Positions 36,320 through 44,763 of a DNA stretch of 64,000 nt are shown one piece after another. Source of the stretch: Irregularibacter muris (GTDB lineage Bacteria > Bacillota > Clostridia > Eubacteriales > Garciellaceae); contig NZ_JANKAS010000006.1 in the NCBI RefSeq assembly GCF_024622505.1, positions 62,001 through 126,000 of the forward strand, written 5' to 3'. Position 1 is the stretch's first letter. Each line of letters opens with the position of its first letter. The position numbers were made by a program, and so were the translations under genes. The notes under the pieces were generated by a model. That model made no database searches. It was not told the origin of the DNA and saw only the letters and a program-made list of their open reading frames with translations.

Positions 36320-37510
36320 ATGAAATTTGAATTTGATAAAAAATACCTTAAATTAAGTGTATATGTTTTTTTGGCCTTGGCGGCCTTGATATTGTTTTAT
36401 AAAGTCATTGATAATTTTTCCAGTGCCTTTGATTCTTTTCGCATTATTATTGATTTTTTCTTTACTCTATTAAAGCCTTTTATTATGGCAATTGCTATTG
36501 CTTATTTTCTTTATCCTTTAATTAGATGGGTGGAAACAAGGTTTTTTAATTCTCCCCATAGACTATCTAAAAAGAACAAACGAGGTAGAATCCTTAGTAT
36601 TCTAGTGATATATATTCTTATTATTATTTTGTTGGGCACCTTTTTATATCTTACCACCCCCAGGATCGTAAAAAATATTAGTGATTTAATTACAGTGCTT
36701 CCTAATTATGTGGAAGAAGCGGGAGACTTTTTCAAAGAGTTGAATATGAATAAAAAAATACAGGATTTTATTCGTGGACTGCCCATTGACAATCAAATGT
36801 TAACCCAGTACGATTTCTTTAAAAATATTGATCAATATGTCAACAATATTTTCAAAAATGCTCAAAATGCGGTTGAGGGAATATTGGGTTACTTAGTAAA
36901 TAGTGCCGTCAGTCTCACCTCAGGATTATTGAATTTAGTGTTAGCCATTTTTATTGCCTTCTACATTCTCAAGGATAAAGAAGAATTATTCCGTAGTTTA
37001 AGAAGATTCTTTGAAGCATTCTTCCCCCATAAAACCGTAAAAAGATGGAGGGAAATCCTCTACTTGGCAGATGAAAAATTTGGGGAATACTTAATAGGTA
37101 ATATTATAGATTCTACAATTATTGGATTAATGTGTTTCATTGGATTATTGGTATTAAAAATAAAATTTGCATTATTGATCAGTATTATTATAGGGGTAAC
37201 CAATTTAATTCCCTATTTTGGACCGATCATAGGTGCCGTGCCCGGGATTATATTAACCCTTTTTGATAGCCCCATAAAGGCTCTTTGGCTGGCTATATTT
37301 ATTCTTGTTTTACAGCAATTTGATGGCAACTATCTAAAGCCCAAGGTGCTAGGAGATAAGGTGGGGTTGAGTCCTCTGTGGGTAATTTTTGCCATTGTTA
37401 TTGGTGGAGGACTTTTTGGAGTATGGGGAATGTTTTTAGGGGTACCTACCATAGCCGTGATAAGAGTTATTTTATTGCAAGCCATAGAAAAAAGAAATAA
37501 CTCCATATAA
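36320..37510 (+). CDS. AI-2E family permease
   Basis: A 396-residue membrane protein of the AI-2 exporter (YdiK/YhhT/PerM) family with about seven to eight hydrophobic segments. It has IAIAYFLYPLIRWVE near residue 60 and the C-terminal GVTNLIPYFGPIIGAVPGI, FILVLQQFDGNYLKPKVLG and PLWVIFAIVIGGGLFG blocks. Family members export AI-2, antiport sodium, or act in cell-wall physiology; the substrate cannot be told from sequence. ATG at 36320 after AAAGGAAC. Confidence 0.92.
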   Translation: MKFEFDKKYLKLSVYVFLALAALILFYKVIDNFSSAFDSFRIIIDFFFTLLKPFIMAIAIAYFLYPLIRWVETRFFNSPHRLSKKNKRGRILSILVIYILIIILLGTFLYLTTPRIVKNISDLITVLPNYVEEAGDFFKELNMNKKIQDFIRGLPIDNQMLTQYDFFKNIDQYVNNIFKNAQNAVEGILGYLVNSAVSLTSGLLNLVLAIFIAFYILKDKEELFRSLRRFFEAFFPHKTVKRWREILYLADEKFGEYLIGNIIDSTIIGLMCFIGLLVLKIKFALLISIIIGVTNLIPYFGPIIGAVPGIILTLFDSPIKALWLAIFILVLQQFDGNYLKPKVLGDKVGLSPLWVIFAIVIGGGLFGVWGMFLGVPTIAVIRVILLQAIEKRNNSI

Positions 37511-37522
37511 ATAGGTTAATTT

Positions 37523-37558
37523 ATGCACATAGAGGAGATCCTATGTGCATGTTTTTCA
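37523..37558 (+). terminator. intrinsic terminator after the AI-2E permease gene
   Basis: Arms ATGCACATAG and CTATGTGCAT around an AGGAGATC loop, followed by GTTTTT. Confidence 0.8.
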
Positions 37559-37636
37559 TAAACACTCGAGAAAATAAAAGGGGCTAAAAATTTTAGACCC
37601 TATTGTAAAAAGTAGTTATTGGAAGGAGGGAAAAGC

Positions 37637-39196
37637 TTGAAAACCATGATATTTAATGGGCCATTTTCCGACTATAGTAATGAGATTCAGACTGTTTATT
37701 TAAATTCTATAGGTATTTTAGGAGGTATTTTTGAAAAAATATCCTCAGGGAAACTTCTTTTTGGGGCCATTATTTCTGTTGTATTTCTAATGACCATTGT
37801 TTTAATCGGAGTGGTTATCTTCTTGGAAAACAGGTCACCTTCTACAACAGCCGCTTGGTTGCTTCTTCTTATTCTCCTTCCCATTGTAGGTTTTTTATTT
37901 TACATTTACTTTGGTCAGAATTTTAAAAAGAAAAAACTTTTCAATAAAAAAGAACCCATAGATGAAAGAAATTTAGATATTATGGTGGAAAGACAGTTTG
38001 AAAAGGTACAGGACAGTAATGTATTTTATGATGAGGATATTTATGAAAAGAAAAAACTAATTTCCCTATTATTACAAAATTCCAAATCTCCCTTTACCTT
38101 AAATAATCAATCAGAGGTCTTAACCAATGGAAGAGAAACCTTTAAGGCAATTTTTAAGGCCATCCATAGTGCTAAGGAACATATACATGTGGAATATTAT
38201 ATTTTGAAAGACGATAAAATCGGCAATATTTTGCGTAAGTTACTGATTTTAAAAGCACACCAAGGAGTGGAGATAAGACTGATTTATGACGGTTTAGGCA
38301 GCCGAAACCTATCTAAATATTATATAAACTCCCTAAAAGAGGCAGGAGTAAAGGTAGCCCCCTTTCTTCCAGTAAAAATACCCCTATTAAATAGCAAATT
38401 AAACTATAGAAACCATAGGAAAATCGTAGTGGTGGACGGAAAAATTGGTTTTATAGGGGGGTTAAACGTAGGGGATGAATATTGGGTAGGTAGTCCAAAG
38501 TTGGGATTTTGGAGAGATACCCATTTTCAAATGAAGGGAGAAGCGGTATATCTTCTCCAATATATATTTTTAATGGACTGGTATTTTTCATCAGATAGCA
38601 AGATTACTCAGTATCAGCGATATTTTCCTGAGCATAGGGAATATGGAAAGGAATTAATTCAAATTGCCGTAAGTGGACCGGATTCCCCTTGGGAGACTAT
38701 ACAACAGGCCTATTTTACCAGCATTGCCACAGCACAAGAGAAGATCTATATCACTTCTCCCTATTTTGTACCTGATGAAAGCTTGCTTATGGCCTTAAAA
38801 ACCTCGGCTTTAAGCGGAGTAGATGTAAGAATCATACTCCCAGACAAGCCCGACCATCATACAGTATTTTGGGCCTCAAGGTCCTACATTGAAGACTTAC
38901 TAAGTGCGGGTGTGAGGGTATATTTATATAAAAAAGGATTTGTTCATGCCAAGATACTTTTAGTAGATGGAATTATTGCCTCTGTGGGTACAGCCAATAT
39001 GGATATTCGAAGTTTCCAGCTAAATTTTGAAATAAATGCCCTGATATACAATAAACATACGGTAGAACGTTTGGAAATAGATTTCTATGAGGATTTGGGG
39101 GATAGTGAACAGTTGTTTTTAGAAGAGTTTAAAAAACGCCCCATATCCCATAAGATAAAGGAATCCTTTGCTCGATTGTTTTCACCTATATTATAG
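37637..39196 (+). CDS. cls: cardiolipin synthase
   Basis: Phospholipase-D-type cardiolipin synthase, 519 residues, which joins two phosphatidylglycerol molecules. Two N-terminal membrane segments (FGAIISVVFLMTIVLIGVVI and AAWLLLLILLPIVGFLFYIY) are followed by two HKD motifs, NHRKIVVVDGKIGF (about residue 265) and HAKILLVDGIIASVGT (about residue 435). I chose the TTG at 37637, 6 bases after GGAAGGAGGG; an ATG at 37646 is an alternative. The gene's palindromic terminator is the copy of the IS target site at 39207-39228. Confidence 0.94.
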   Translation: MKTMIFNGPFSDYSNEIQTVYLNSIGILGGIFEKISSGKLLFGAIISVVFLMTIVLIGVVIFLENRSPSTTAAWLLLLILLPIVGFLFYIYFGQNFKKKKLFNKKEPIDERNLDIMVERQFEKVQDSNVFYDEDIYEKKKLISLLLQNSKSPFTLNNQSEVLTNGRETFKAIFKAIHSAKEHIHVEYYILKDDKIGNILRKLLILKAHQGVEIRLIYDGLGSRNLSKYYINSLKEAGVKVAPFLPVKIPLLNSKLNYRNHRKIVVVDGKIGFIGGLNVGDEYWVGSPKLGFWRDTHFQMKGEAVYLLQYIFLMDWYFSSDSKITQYQRYFPEHREYGKELIQIAVSGPDSPWETIQQAYFTSIATAQEKIYITSPYFVPDESLLMALKTSALSGVDVRIILPDKPDHHTVFWASRSYIEDLLSAGVRVYLYKKGFVHAKILLVDGIIASVGTANMDIRSFQLNFEINALIYNKHTVERLEIDFYEDLGDSEQLFLEEFKKRPISHKIKESFARLFSPIL

Positions 39197-39206
39197 AAAA
39201 AGATAA

Positions 39207-39228
39207 AGCCAATTTTATAAAATTGGCT
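39207..39228. repeat. left 22-bp target duplication of the IS; palindromic terminator
   Basis: A perfect palindrome: AGCCAATTTTA and its complement TAAAATTGGCT. An identical copy lies at 40806-40827 on the other side of the IS. Located 11 bases after the cls stop codon, it is likely the cls terminator. Confidence 0.88.
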
Positions 39229-39318
39229 GAGGTTGTTGAAAAAAGGGTGTTTTTTTGAAAGAGAAAACATCCCTTTTTTTCGATTATTATAAAATATGGA
39301 CATTTTCATAAAAAATAG

Positions 39319-39370
39319 AAAAAGATAACAACACCTCCCTTATTTTGAGAGGATTGTTGCTATCTTTTTT
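39319..39370 (-). terminator. hairpin at the end of the transposase gene
   Basis: Arms AAAAGATAACAACA and TGTTGCTATCTTTT with an internal bulge, a second inner pairing of CCTCCC with GAGAGG, and a T run on the minus strand. It overlaps the stop codon at 39342-39340. Confidence 0.65.
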
Positions 39371-40707
39371 ATGTTTAATGCTGTAGCTGTGATCAAAGCC
39401 TGTGCCTTAACTCCTTCTGAGCCCCGATAATGGGCATAACGAATACCACAGAGCTCTTTCATATCTGCAAAGATTCGCTCTATGGTTTCTTTTCGTCTTT
39501 TATAGAGACTTTTCCCCTTTTCCGTTTTCATGAAGGCTCTTACTTCATCTGCATAGTACTCTTTTACATGCCGTCTTATGATTTTTGTTTTGCAATCACT
39601 TATTGTCATGGTTTCTTTGTTTTCATATAGGCATTTTTCTCTTTGCGGGCAATTTATGCAAATCTTAGGATCGCTTTCGTATTCTACATAACCTTGTCTT
39701 GTTGTTGTTTTATAGGTTAATATCTGGCCTTCGAAGCATTTGTAAAAGTCTTCTTCGGGGAAATACTCAAACCAGTACTTTGATTTTTTCCCTTTCTTAC
39801 CACCATATCTCTTAGGACCAATCACAGGGATTAGGTTTCTTTCGCTTAATTCTTCTAATACATTAAGATTAAAATATCCTGCATCTGCTCCTACATACTT
39901 GGGGATGATTTCATAGCTTTCAAAGATATGATCTAAGTTATCTACATAAACCGTAGCATCATGGACATTTCCAGGGGTTACATGAATACCCAACATAATA
40001 TTATGCATACTATCTACTGTACCATGAAGTAGATGATAGAAGCCCACGGGTTTTCGATCTCGATGCATATAGCCACTATCAGGGTCTGTTTTGCTTACCT
40101 TTTTAGACTTTGTAATGAGCTTTTCTTCTGCTGGTTTTAAAGGCTTTTGACCTTTGGATTCTCTTTTCTCATTGATTAGAGTTAAGAGGGACTCATCTTC
40201 TGTAATGATTTCTTCATCTTCTTTATTCTCATACTTTGAATTACTAGCATTTGCCCGAATATGGGTGGAATCTGTATAAAATATTTTCCCCTTTACTAAG
40301 CCTTTACCAATAGCCATAAGCACGATTTCATTAAAGATTTCTTCATATACACTGCTCTCTTCAAAACGCTGTTTTCGATTATAGCTAAAGACACTATGAT
40401 CTGGAATAACCTCAGTTAGTCCATAACCTAAAAACCATCTGTAGGCCATGTTGTGATGTACCTCATCTACGAGTCTTCTCTCGGAAGAAATGCCATAAAG
40501 GGCTTGCAAGAGAGACATTTTGAATAATACTACTGGATCTATAGATGGCCTGCCCATGTCCTCAGAATAAAACTCTCTTACTAGGTCATATATAAAATCA
40601 AAGTTAATATGCTTTTTAATTTTCCTTAGTAAATGATCAGGTTTTACCAACTGTTCTAACATAACCAACTCTAACTTTTGTTGTTCTCCTATTCTTCTTG
40701 TCATCAT
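39340..40707 (-). CDS. IS1182-family transposase
   Basis: An apparently complete 455-residue DDE transposase: N-terminal DUF772-type domain (HINFDFIYDLVREFY, GRPSIDPVVLFKMSLLQALYG), a catalytic core with FYTDSTHIRANAS, VGADAGYFN and the late ETIERIFADMKE carrying the acidic residues, and a Cys cluster CINCPQREKC between them. I use the ATG at 40707, six bases after AAGGGGTG; a GTG at 40716 is the upstream alternative. No frameshift or stop interrupts it. Confidence 0.92.
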   Translation of the reverse strand: MMTRRIGEQQKLELVMLEQLVKPDHLLRKIKKHINFDFIYDLVREFYSEDMGRPSIDPVVLFKMSLLQALYGISSERRLVDEVHHNMAYRWFLGYGLTEVIPDHSVFSYNRKQRFEESSVYEEIFNEIVLMAIGKGLVKGKIFYTDSTHIRANASNSKYENKEDEEIITEDESLLTLINEKRESKGQKPLKPAEEKLITKSKKVSKTDPDSGYMHRDRKPVGFYHLLHGTVDSMHNIMLGIHVTPGNVHDATVYVDNLDHIFESYEIIPKYVGADAGYFNLNVLEELSERNLIPVIGPKRYGGKKGKKSKYWFEYFPEEDFYKCFEGQILTYKTTTRQGYVEYESDPKICINCPQREKCLYENKETMTISDCKTKIIRRHVKEYYADEVRAFMKTEKGKSLYKRRKETIERIFADMKELCGIRYAHYRGSEGVKAQALITATALNIKKIATILSK

Positions 40708-40805
40708 TGTAATCACCCCTTATATAATATAATTCGACATAAAAAAAGAAATCCCTTTTTGAAAGGAACTTCTTTTTAAAGTTTTTGTACTTTTTCAACA
40801 GTCTG

Positions 40806-40827
40806 AGCCAATTTTATAAAATTGGCT
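40806..40827. repeat. right 22-bp target duplication of the IS; palindromic terminator
   Basis: Identical to 39207-39228. On the minus strand it contains the last codons and TAA stop (40816-40814) of the EamA gene, so before insertion this palindrome ended that gene and lay just past cls. Confidence 0.88.
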
Positions 40828-41677
40828 TTGTCTTTTCTCTAGGGCTAAAGCGATAATTGATATAGCCTGCCAGAACAATCAATGCTCCTCCTAAAATACT
40901 TAGTAGATCGGGAACCTCACTCCAAAAGGCAAGACCCAACAACAAAGTAAATAGGATTTGCATATAATTATAAATGGACAACTCCCCAGCCGGTGCATAT
41001 CTATAGGCATAAGTAATGAGAAATTGGGCAAAAGTAGCAAAAAATCCTACGCCTATTAAGCCCAGCCACTGCATTGGGGTGGGGGAAACATAGTGCCCCA
41101 TTAATAGAAAGGGCAAGGATATCAGGATGGACATTAGGGAAAAATAAAATACAACGGTTTGAGGACTATCCGTTTTACGCAAATATCGTACAACGACATA
41201 AGCACCCCCTGCAAACATCCCAGAAGCTAAACCTAAAATAGAGGGGATTATCGTATAATTAAATTGGGGCTTTATTACCAATATAGCGCCTAAAAAGGCT
41301 AATAATAAAGTAGGTACTTGAATCTTTTTTATAGGTTCCTTTAAAAAGAAAAAAGAAAAAAGAATTACAAAAAATGGGGAGGTATTGTTTAATATTGAAG
41401 CATCTGCTAGAACTAGGTTGGAGATGGCGAAGAAGTATAAAATAACTCCTAACAATCCAAGTACAGCACGCAATCCAAGAAAGGGCAGACTGTTCCCTTT
41501 AAAAGATTCGCCTTTTTTGATCATCATAAATAGGGCTACAAAAAAGGCAAAGAGGTTTCTAAAAAAAACCTTTTGCATAAGAGGCATATCTCCAGAAAAT
41601 TTTACTGCGGAAGCCATAAGGGCAAAAAATAGTGAAGCTAAAATCATAAAAATTGTGCCTTTAGTTTGATCTGTCAT
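40814..41677 (-). CDS. EamA/DMT-family transporter
   Basis: A 287-residue drug/metabolite transporter with ten hydrophobic segments arranged as two EamA repeats (ILASLFFALMASAVKFSG at the start, ASILNNTSPFFVILFSFFFLKEP closing the first repeat, YNYMQILFTLLLGLAFWSEVP in the second). It probably exports a small metabolite; no substrate marker is visible. ATG at 41677 after AAAGGAGA. The stop codon lies in the right copy of the IS target duplication. Confidence 0.9.
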   Translation of the reverse strand: MTDQTKGTIFMILASLFFALMASAVKFSGDMPLMQKVFFRNLFAFFVALFMMIKKGESFKGNSLPFLGLRAVLGLLGVILYFFAISNLVLADASILNNTSPFFVILFSFFFLKEPIKKIQVPTLLLAFLGAILVIKPQFNYTIIPSILGLASGMFAGGAYVVVRYLRKTDSPQTVVFYFSLMSILISLPFLLMGHYVSPTPMQWLGLIGVGFFATFAQFLITYAYRYAPAGELSIYNYMQILFTLLLGLAFWSEVPDLLSILGGALIVLAGYINYRFSPREKTKPIL

Positions 41678-41756
41678 GCTAAATCTCCTTTCACATTCTC
41701 ACACTATAGGACAAGGGGACAGGGGAATGTTCAAGTTCCACCCTGTCCCTTCGTAC

Positions 41757-42182
41757 TTATTGGTAGGCATCGATTAAGAGACCTTGGATACAATCAATTT
41801 TATTGATGATTTTCAGGGTATCTTTATGTTCAGTGAGCACCAATTGGCTAAGTTCCTCTAATTCTTCATCAATGATGGTAACAATAGACATATGTTGGCC
41901 ATCCCAGGGGTGTTGTAGTTTTTTTATTTCATAGCCAGACTGAAGAATAAGGGTAAGATATTCCTGGATCATTTTTTTATATTCTGTTATGGTTCTAATA
42001 TTTTGGGTGGTTACGATATGTTTGCCTTTTTTATCAATTTTATTTAAGAGGTTTTTTAAATATTTCTTTTTTTCTTGCTGATTAGAAAATTGAAATTCTG
42101 AGGAAAAGTTTTTGGTTTTTCTTTTTACCCTATTGGGAGAAGAAAAAGTATCCTTTATGGAGTTTGTACGGGTGATTTTCAT
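41757..42182 (-). CDS. YaaR family protein (DUF327)
   Basis: A 141-residue soluble, basic, mainly helical protein. The start MKITRTNSIKDTF and the ending IINKIDCIQGLLIDAYQ, with central ITEYKKMIQEYLTLIL, agree with the YaaR/DUF327 family of Firmicutes, whose function is unknown. The ATG at 42182 is 8 bases after AAGGAGG; an ATG at 42188 is too close to that site. A GGGACAGGG / CCCTGTCCC hairpin at 41712-41752 lies just past its stop and may end it. Confidence 0.8.
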   Translation of the reverse strand: MKITRTNSIKDTFSSPNRVKRKTKNFSSEFQFSNQQEKKKYLKNLLNKIDKKGKHIVTTQNIRTITEYKKMIQEYLTLILQSGYEIKKLQHPWDGQHMSIVTIIDEELEELSQLVLTEHKDTLKIINKIDCIQGLLIDAYQ

Positions 42183-42344
42183 AGACATATCCTCCTTAGA
42201 ACTATCTATATATATCATATATAAAAAGAGAGAAAAATTCCATTGTTTTCAAGCATTATCATCATTCCATTGGAATAAGATTAGTTCAGAGGAGAAAGGG
42301 TAACAGTATATATAAGTCTAAAAGATAATAGAGGAGGAAAATAT

Positions 42345-42854
42345 ATGGAAAAGAGAAAAGATATCGTGACCATGAAAGGGAATCCTATGACTCTATTAGG
42401 TCCTGAGATAAAGCCAGGTATGAGGGCACCGGATTTTACCCTTGTAGATAGAGATCTAAATGAGGTAACCCTAGATGATGGTAAGGGGAAGGTGCGTATT
42501 TTTAGTGTTGTGCCTTCTATTGATACAGGCGTTTGTGACGCCCAAACCAGAAGATTTAACGAAGAAGCAGCAAAACTAAAGGAAGTAGAAATATGGACCA
42601 TCAGTGTAGATTTACCCTTTGCTCAAAAACGTTATTGTGATGCTCAAGGCATAGATCAAGTAAAGCTACTTTCCGATCATAAATATCTTTCCTTTGGAGA
42701 AAATTATGGTTTTGCAATGGAGGAAGTCAGACTTCTTGCCCGAGGAATTGTAGTGGTAGATAGGGACAACAAAGTGCGATATGTAGAACATGTCAAAGAG
42801 GTATCCACGCATCCTGATTATGAAAGAGCTTTGGAAGAAGTCAGGAAGTTGTGA
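42345..42854 (+). CDS. tpx: thiol peroxidase
   Basis: Atypical 2-Cys peroxiredoxin of 169 residues that reduces peroxides using thioredoxin. The peroxidatic site [11 protein letters not shown] holds Cys64, and the resolving Cys98 is in KRYCDAQGI. The N-terminal [20 protein letters not shown] is typical of Tpx. ATG at 42345 after GAGGAGG. A single-gene unit followed by a strong hairpin. Confidence 0.96.
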   Translation: MEKRKDIVTMKGNPMTLLGPEIKPGMRAPDFTLVDRDLNEVTLDDGKGKVRIFSVVPSIDTGVCDAQTRRFNEEAAKLKEVEIWTISVDLPFAQKRYCDAQGIDQVKLLSDHKYLSFGENYGFAMEEVRLLARGIVVVDRDNKVRYVEHVKEVSTHPDYERALEEVRKL

Positions 42855-42867
42855 TAAAGAATTTATG

Positions 42868-42920
42868 AAAAAGGGGTAGGTATATGGTGCCAGCATAGGA
42901 CCATATATCTACCCCTTTGT
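42868..42920 (+). terminator. hairpin terminator after tpx
   Basis: Arms AAAGGGGTAGGTATATGGT and ACCATATATCTACCCCTTT, nearly perfect, with a GCCAGCATAGG loop. Confidence 0.75.
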
Positions 42921-42926
42921 GTCCCC

Positions 42927-42955
42927 TTGAAAAAGGTTATAAATCGTGTTACCAT
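42927..42955 (+). promoter_or_regulatory. candidate promoter of the preQ1 riboswitch-queT unit
   Basis: TTGAAA (42927-42932), 17-base spacer, TACCAT (42950-42955), about 18 bases ahead of the riboswitch. Confidence 0.5.
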
Positions 42956-42973
42956 AAGAAAGTTGTTTCTATA

Positions 42974-43016
42974 AGACAGTTCGCAATATCCTGTCTATAA
43001 ATAAAACTACGAGGAG
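42974..43016 (+). promoter_or_regulatory. preQ1-I riboswitch
   Basis: A short H-type pseudoknot aptamer: P1 arms AGACAG (42974-42979) and CTGTCT (42991-42996), loop TTCGCAATATC, and an A-rich tail ATAAATAAAACTA that would fold back into the loop. The tail runs into the ribosome site GAGGAG at 43011-43016, eight bases before the queT ATG, which suggests translational control. Size, arrangement and the downstream QueT gene agree with the class; preQ1 binding would repress queT. Confidence 0.88.
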
Positions 43017-43024
43017 ATGAAAAA

Positions 43025-43489
43025 ATGAATAGAAACATTAGATTATTGACCACTGGTGCTATTATTGCAGCTATTTATGTTGTAGTGACGATAGCCTTAG
43101 CACCATTAAGTTATGGACCTTTGCAGATAAGGATATCCGAGGCCTTAACAGTTTTACCCTATTTTACGCCAGCGGCTATCCCGGGATTATTTATTGGCTG
43201 TATTATTGCTAATTTCAATAGCCCTCTAGGTATGCTGGATGTTATTGTAGGGAGCCTAGCAACATTATTAGCAGCCTTCATTACATGGAAGATCAAGGAT
43301 AAAAGACTAGTCCCCCTTCCATCCATTGTGGTTAATGCCATTGTAGTGCCCTTTGTATTGAAGTATACCTTAGGTGCTCCCTATTTACCCAGTATGTTAT
43401 GGGTAGCTCTAGGTCAAGCTATTGCCTGTTATGGGCTAGGTTATCCCCTTTTACTTGTTTTTAAAAACAAAAGTATATTTAGCAAATAA
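43025..43489 (+). CDS. queT: QueT-type queuosine-precursor transporter
   Basis: A 154-residue ECF substrate-binding (S) component with about five membrane segments, starting NIRLLTTGAIIAAIYVVVT and carrying LQIRISEALTVLPYFTPAAIPGL, the QueT family signature. QueT takes up preQ1 or a related precursor for tRNA queuosine, together with a shared ECF energy module not encoded here. The preQ1-I riboswitch directly in front supports the assignment. ATG at 43025. Confidence 0.94.
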   Translation: MNRNIRLLTTGAIIAAIYVVVTIALAPLSYGPLQIRISEALTVLPYFTPAAIPGLFIGCIIANFNSPLGMLDVIVGSLATLLAAFITWKIKDKRLVPLPSIVVNAIVVPFVLKYTLGAPYLPSMLWVALGQAIACYGLGYPLLLVFKNKSIFSK

Positions 43490-43498
43490 AGATATTTC

Positions 43499-43541
43499 AG
43501 GAGGTCGGAGAGCTGTTTCATTTACTCTACCTCCTATTTCA
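43499..43541 (+). terminator. hairpin after queT
   Basis: AGGAGGTCGGAGAG pairs with CTCTACCTCCT (interrupted), followed by ATTTCATT. The T run is weak. Confidence 0.55.
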
Positions 43542-43702
43542 TTACAGAGGCAATAGCCGCTTTTTTTGTGGAGAATTTGCAATAAAAAAGTAAAAGATTT
43601 TTCTGTAAATTCACAAAGTTGTAACAAAATAAAAACAACTTCTCTGCATTCTTTCCATATAATCGGCTTGGAAACTTATAGATATTTTAAGGAGGAAGAG
43701 AC

Positions 43703-44206
43703 GTGAAAAAATTTACATTAGGCATTGTACTTATAGTTTTATTGGTAAGCTTAGCAGCTGTAGGCTGTCAATCTGCACAGCCAACAACTGACAATGGATA
43801 TTCTGTTGAAATGGATAACTTCGAAAAACACATATCCCATGGAAAAACAAAAATGATGGAATATAATTCAACTCAAAATCCATCTATTTTAGCAGACTTA
43901 CAAATGCATCTATCTAGAGCGGCTAAAAGTGCTGATGTTTTAAATACCCTTCAAGGAGAAGAGGGTGCCATTGAGTGGGCCAATGCAGAGAAAGTACTAA
44001 GTGCTATGGAGGTTGAAAATAAGAGAGTTATTGAAAACTCCATCGCCAGCGAAGAACCTTATGATTATGCAGCTTATGGAGAGGAAATAAAGAATAATAC
44101 AGAAAAATTCCAAAATATATTAAATGCATTAAAAGAAGTAAAAAAAGACGCCCAAGCGGGTTCACTAACAAAAGAAAATGCACAAAAATTAAACCAACAA
44201 TTTTAA
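43703..44206 (+). CDS. small helical lipoprotein of unknown function
   Basis: A 167-residue lipoprotein with signal peptide KKFTLGIVLIVLLVSLA and lipobox AAVGC. The mature part is helical and charged (MDNFEKHISHGKTKMMEY, ILADLQMHLSRAAKSADVL, TEKFQNILNALKEVKKDA), without Cys or His clusters. The start is GTG at 43703, preceded by AAGGAGGAAGAG. It lies alone between two terminators. I do not recognise the family. Confidence 0.75.
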   Translation: MKKFTLGIVLIVLLVSLAAVGCQSAQPTTDNGYSVEMDNFEKHISHGKTKMMEYNSTQNPSILADLQMHLSRAAKSADVLNTLQGEEGAIEWANAEKVLSAMEVENKRVIENSIASEEPYDYAAYGEEIKNNTEKFQNILNALKEVKKDAQAGSLTKENAQKLNQQF

Positions 44207-44211
44207 AGCAA

Positions 44212-44241
44212 TGGCCTGTCTCTTAGAGACAGGCCATTGAA
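44212..44241 (+). terminator. intrinsic terminator after the helical lipoprotein gene
   Basis: Arms AATGGCCTGTCTC and GAGACAGGCCATT with a TTA loop, 5 bases after the stop codon. Confidence 0.8.
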
Positions 44242-44319
44242 GTTATATGATGAAGATGAGAGAATAGCCTATTCAATGAGTGACCACTGAAAAAGTCAGT
44301 TTTCTTCATCCTGAACTTT

Positions 44320-44353
44320 AGGAAAGAATCTTAAACCTTGAATTCTTTCCTAG
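44320..44353 (-). terminator. terminator of the 61-residue protein gene
   Basis: Minus-strand hairpin with arms AGGAAAGAAT and ATTCTTTCCT, about 45 bases past the stop at 44397. Confidence 0.5.
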
Positions 44354-44396
44354 GTTTAGATGGATACCTATATCACAATGAGAAAAAAGGTATTTT

Positions 44397-44582
44397 TTAG
44401 TGGCTACTTTTGTGGGGGCTATTTTTGTTGTACTTTTCTTCTTTTTCTTTTTGATGTAAAGTATATTTTGTAGCAGGAGCAGTAACAGAATCAGTCCATG
44501 GAAGCATAATCGGTTCATTGTTTCCATCATCAAGATTGCCAGTGCCGCCAGCTCTTATAAAATTTTCTCTATTTTTTGACAT
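44397..44582 (-). CDS. 61-residue protein of unknown function
   Basis: Begins MSKNRENFIRAGGTGNLDDG and continues with EPIMLPWTDSVTAPATKYTL, ending in a charged tail. No signal peptide, membrane segment or Cys is seen. The ATG at 44582 is 6 bases after GAGGAGGGA, a convincing ribosome site, and a minus-strand hairpin follows the gene. The Gly/Asn/Pro-rich composition suggests a small structural or unstructured protein. In-frame ATG codons further upstream lie beyond the ribosome site. Confidence 0.62.
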   Translation of the reverse strand: MSKNRENFIRAGGTGNLDDGNNEPIMLPWTDSVTAPATKYTLHQKEKEEKYNKNSPHKSSH

Positions 44583-44718
44583 GATATCCCTCCTCATAAA
44601 AATAGTATTCCAAAGAAAAAAGAAGCTATACAAGTTGAAAAATGGAAAATAAAAAATAGAAAATTATAGGGAAACAACGCCGATTTTTTATTCAGATTTT
44701 AACTTGTTTATCTATAAA

Positions 44719-44756
44719 AAATTTGCTAAGTTTTCATATGAAAACTTAGCAAATTT
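44719..44756 (-). terminator. palindromic terminator of the molybdenum hydroxylase operon
   Basis: A perfect 19+19 base palindrome (arm AAATTTGCTAAGTTTTCAT), with the minus-strand arm ending in T-rich sequence. It starts 8 bases past the stop of the 2Fe-2S subunit gene. Confidence 0.82.
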
Positions 44757-44763
44757 ATAGTAT

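Larger units (their letters stand above)
39229..40805 (-). mobile_element. IS1182-family insertion sequence, 1577 bp
   Basis: The element is bounded by 22-bp direct repeats and carries one transposase gene on the minus strand. Its ends are imperfect inverted repeats: left GAGGTTGTTGAAAAA, right (read inward) CAGACTGTTGAAAAA. The transposase frame is intact, so the copy may still be active. The 3' side has a hairpin overlapping the transposase stop (about 39319-39370). It separates the convergent genes cls and the EamA transporter and disrupts neither. Confidence 0.88.

Noticed and set aside
39340-40707. The IS as a damaged copy
   Set aside because: Transposase frame, both ends and the target duplication are all intact.
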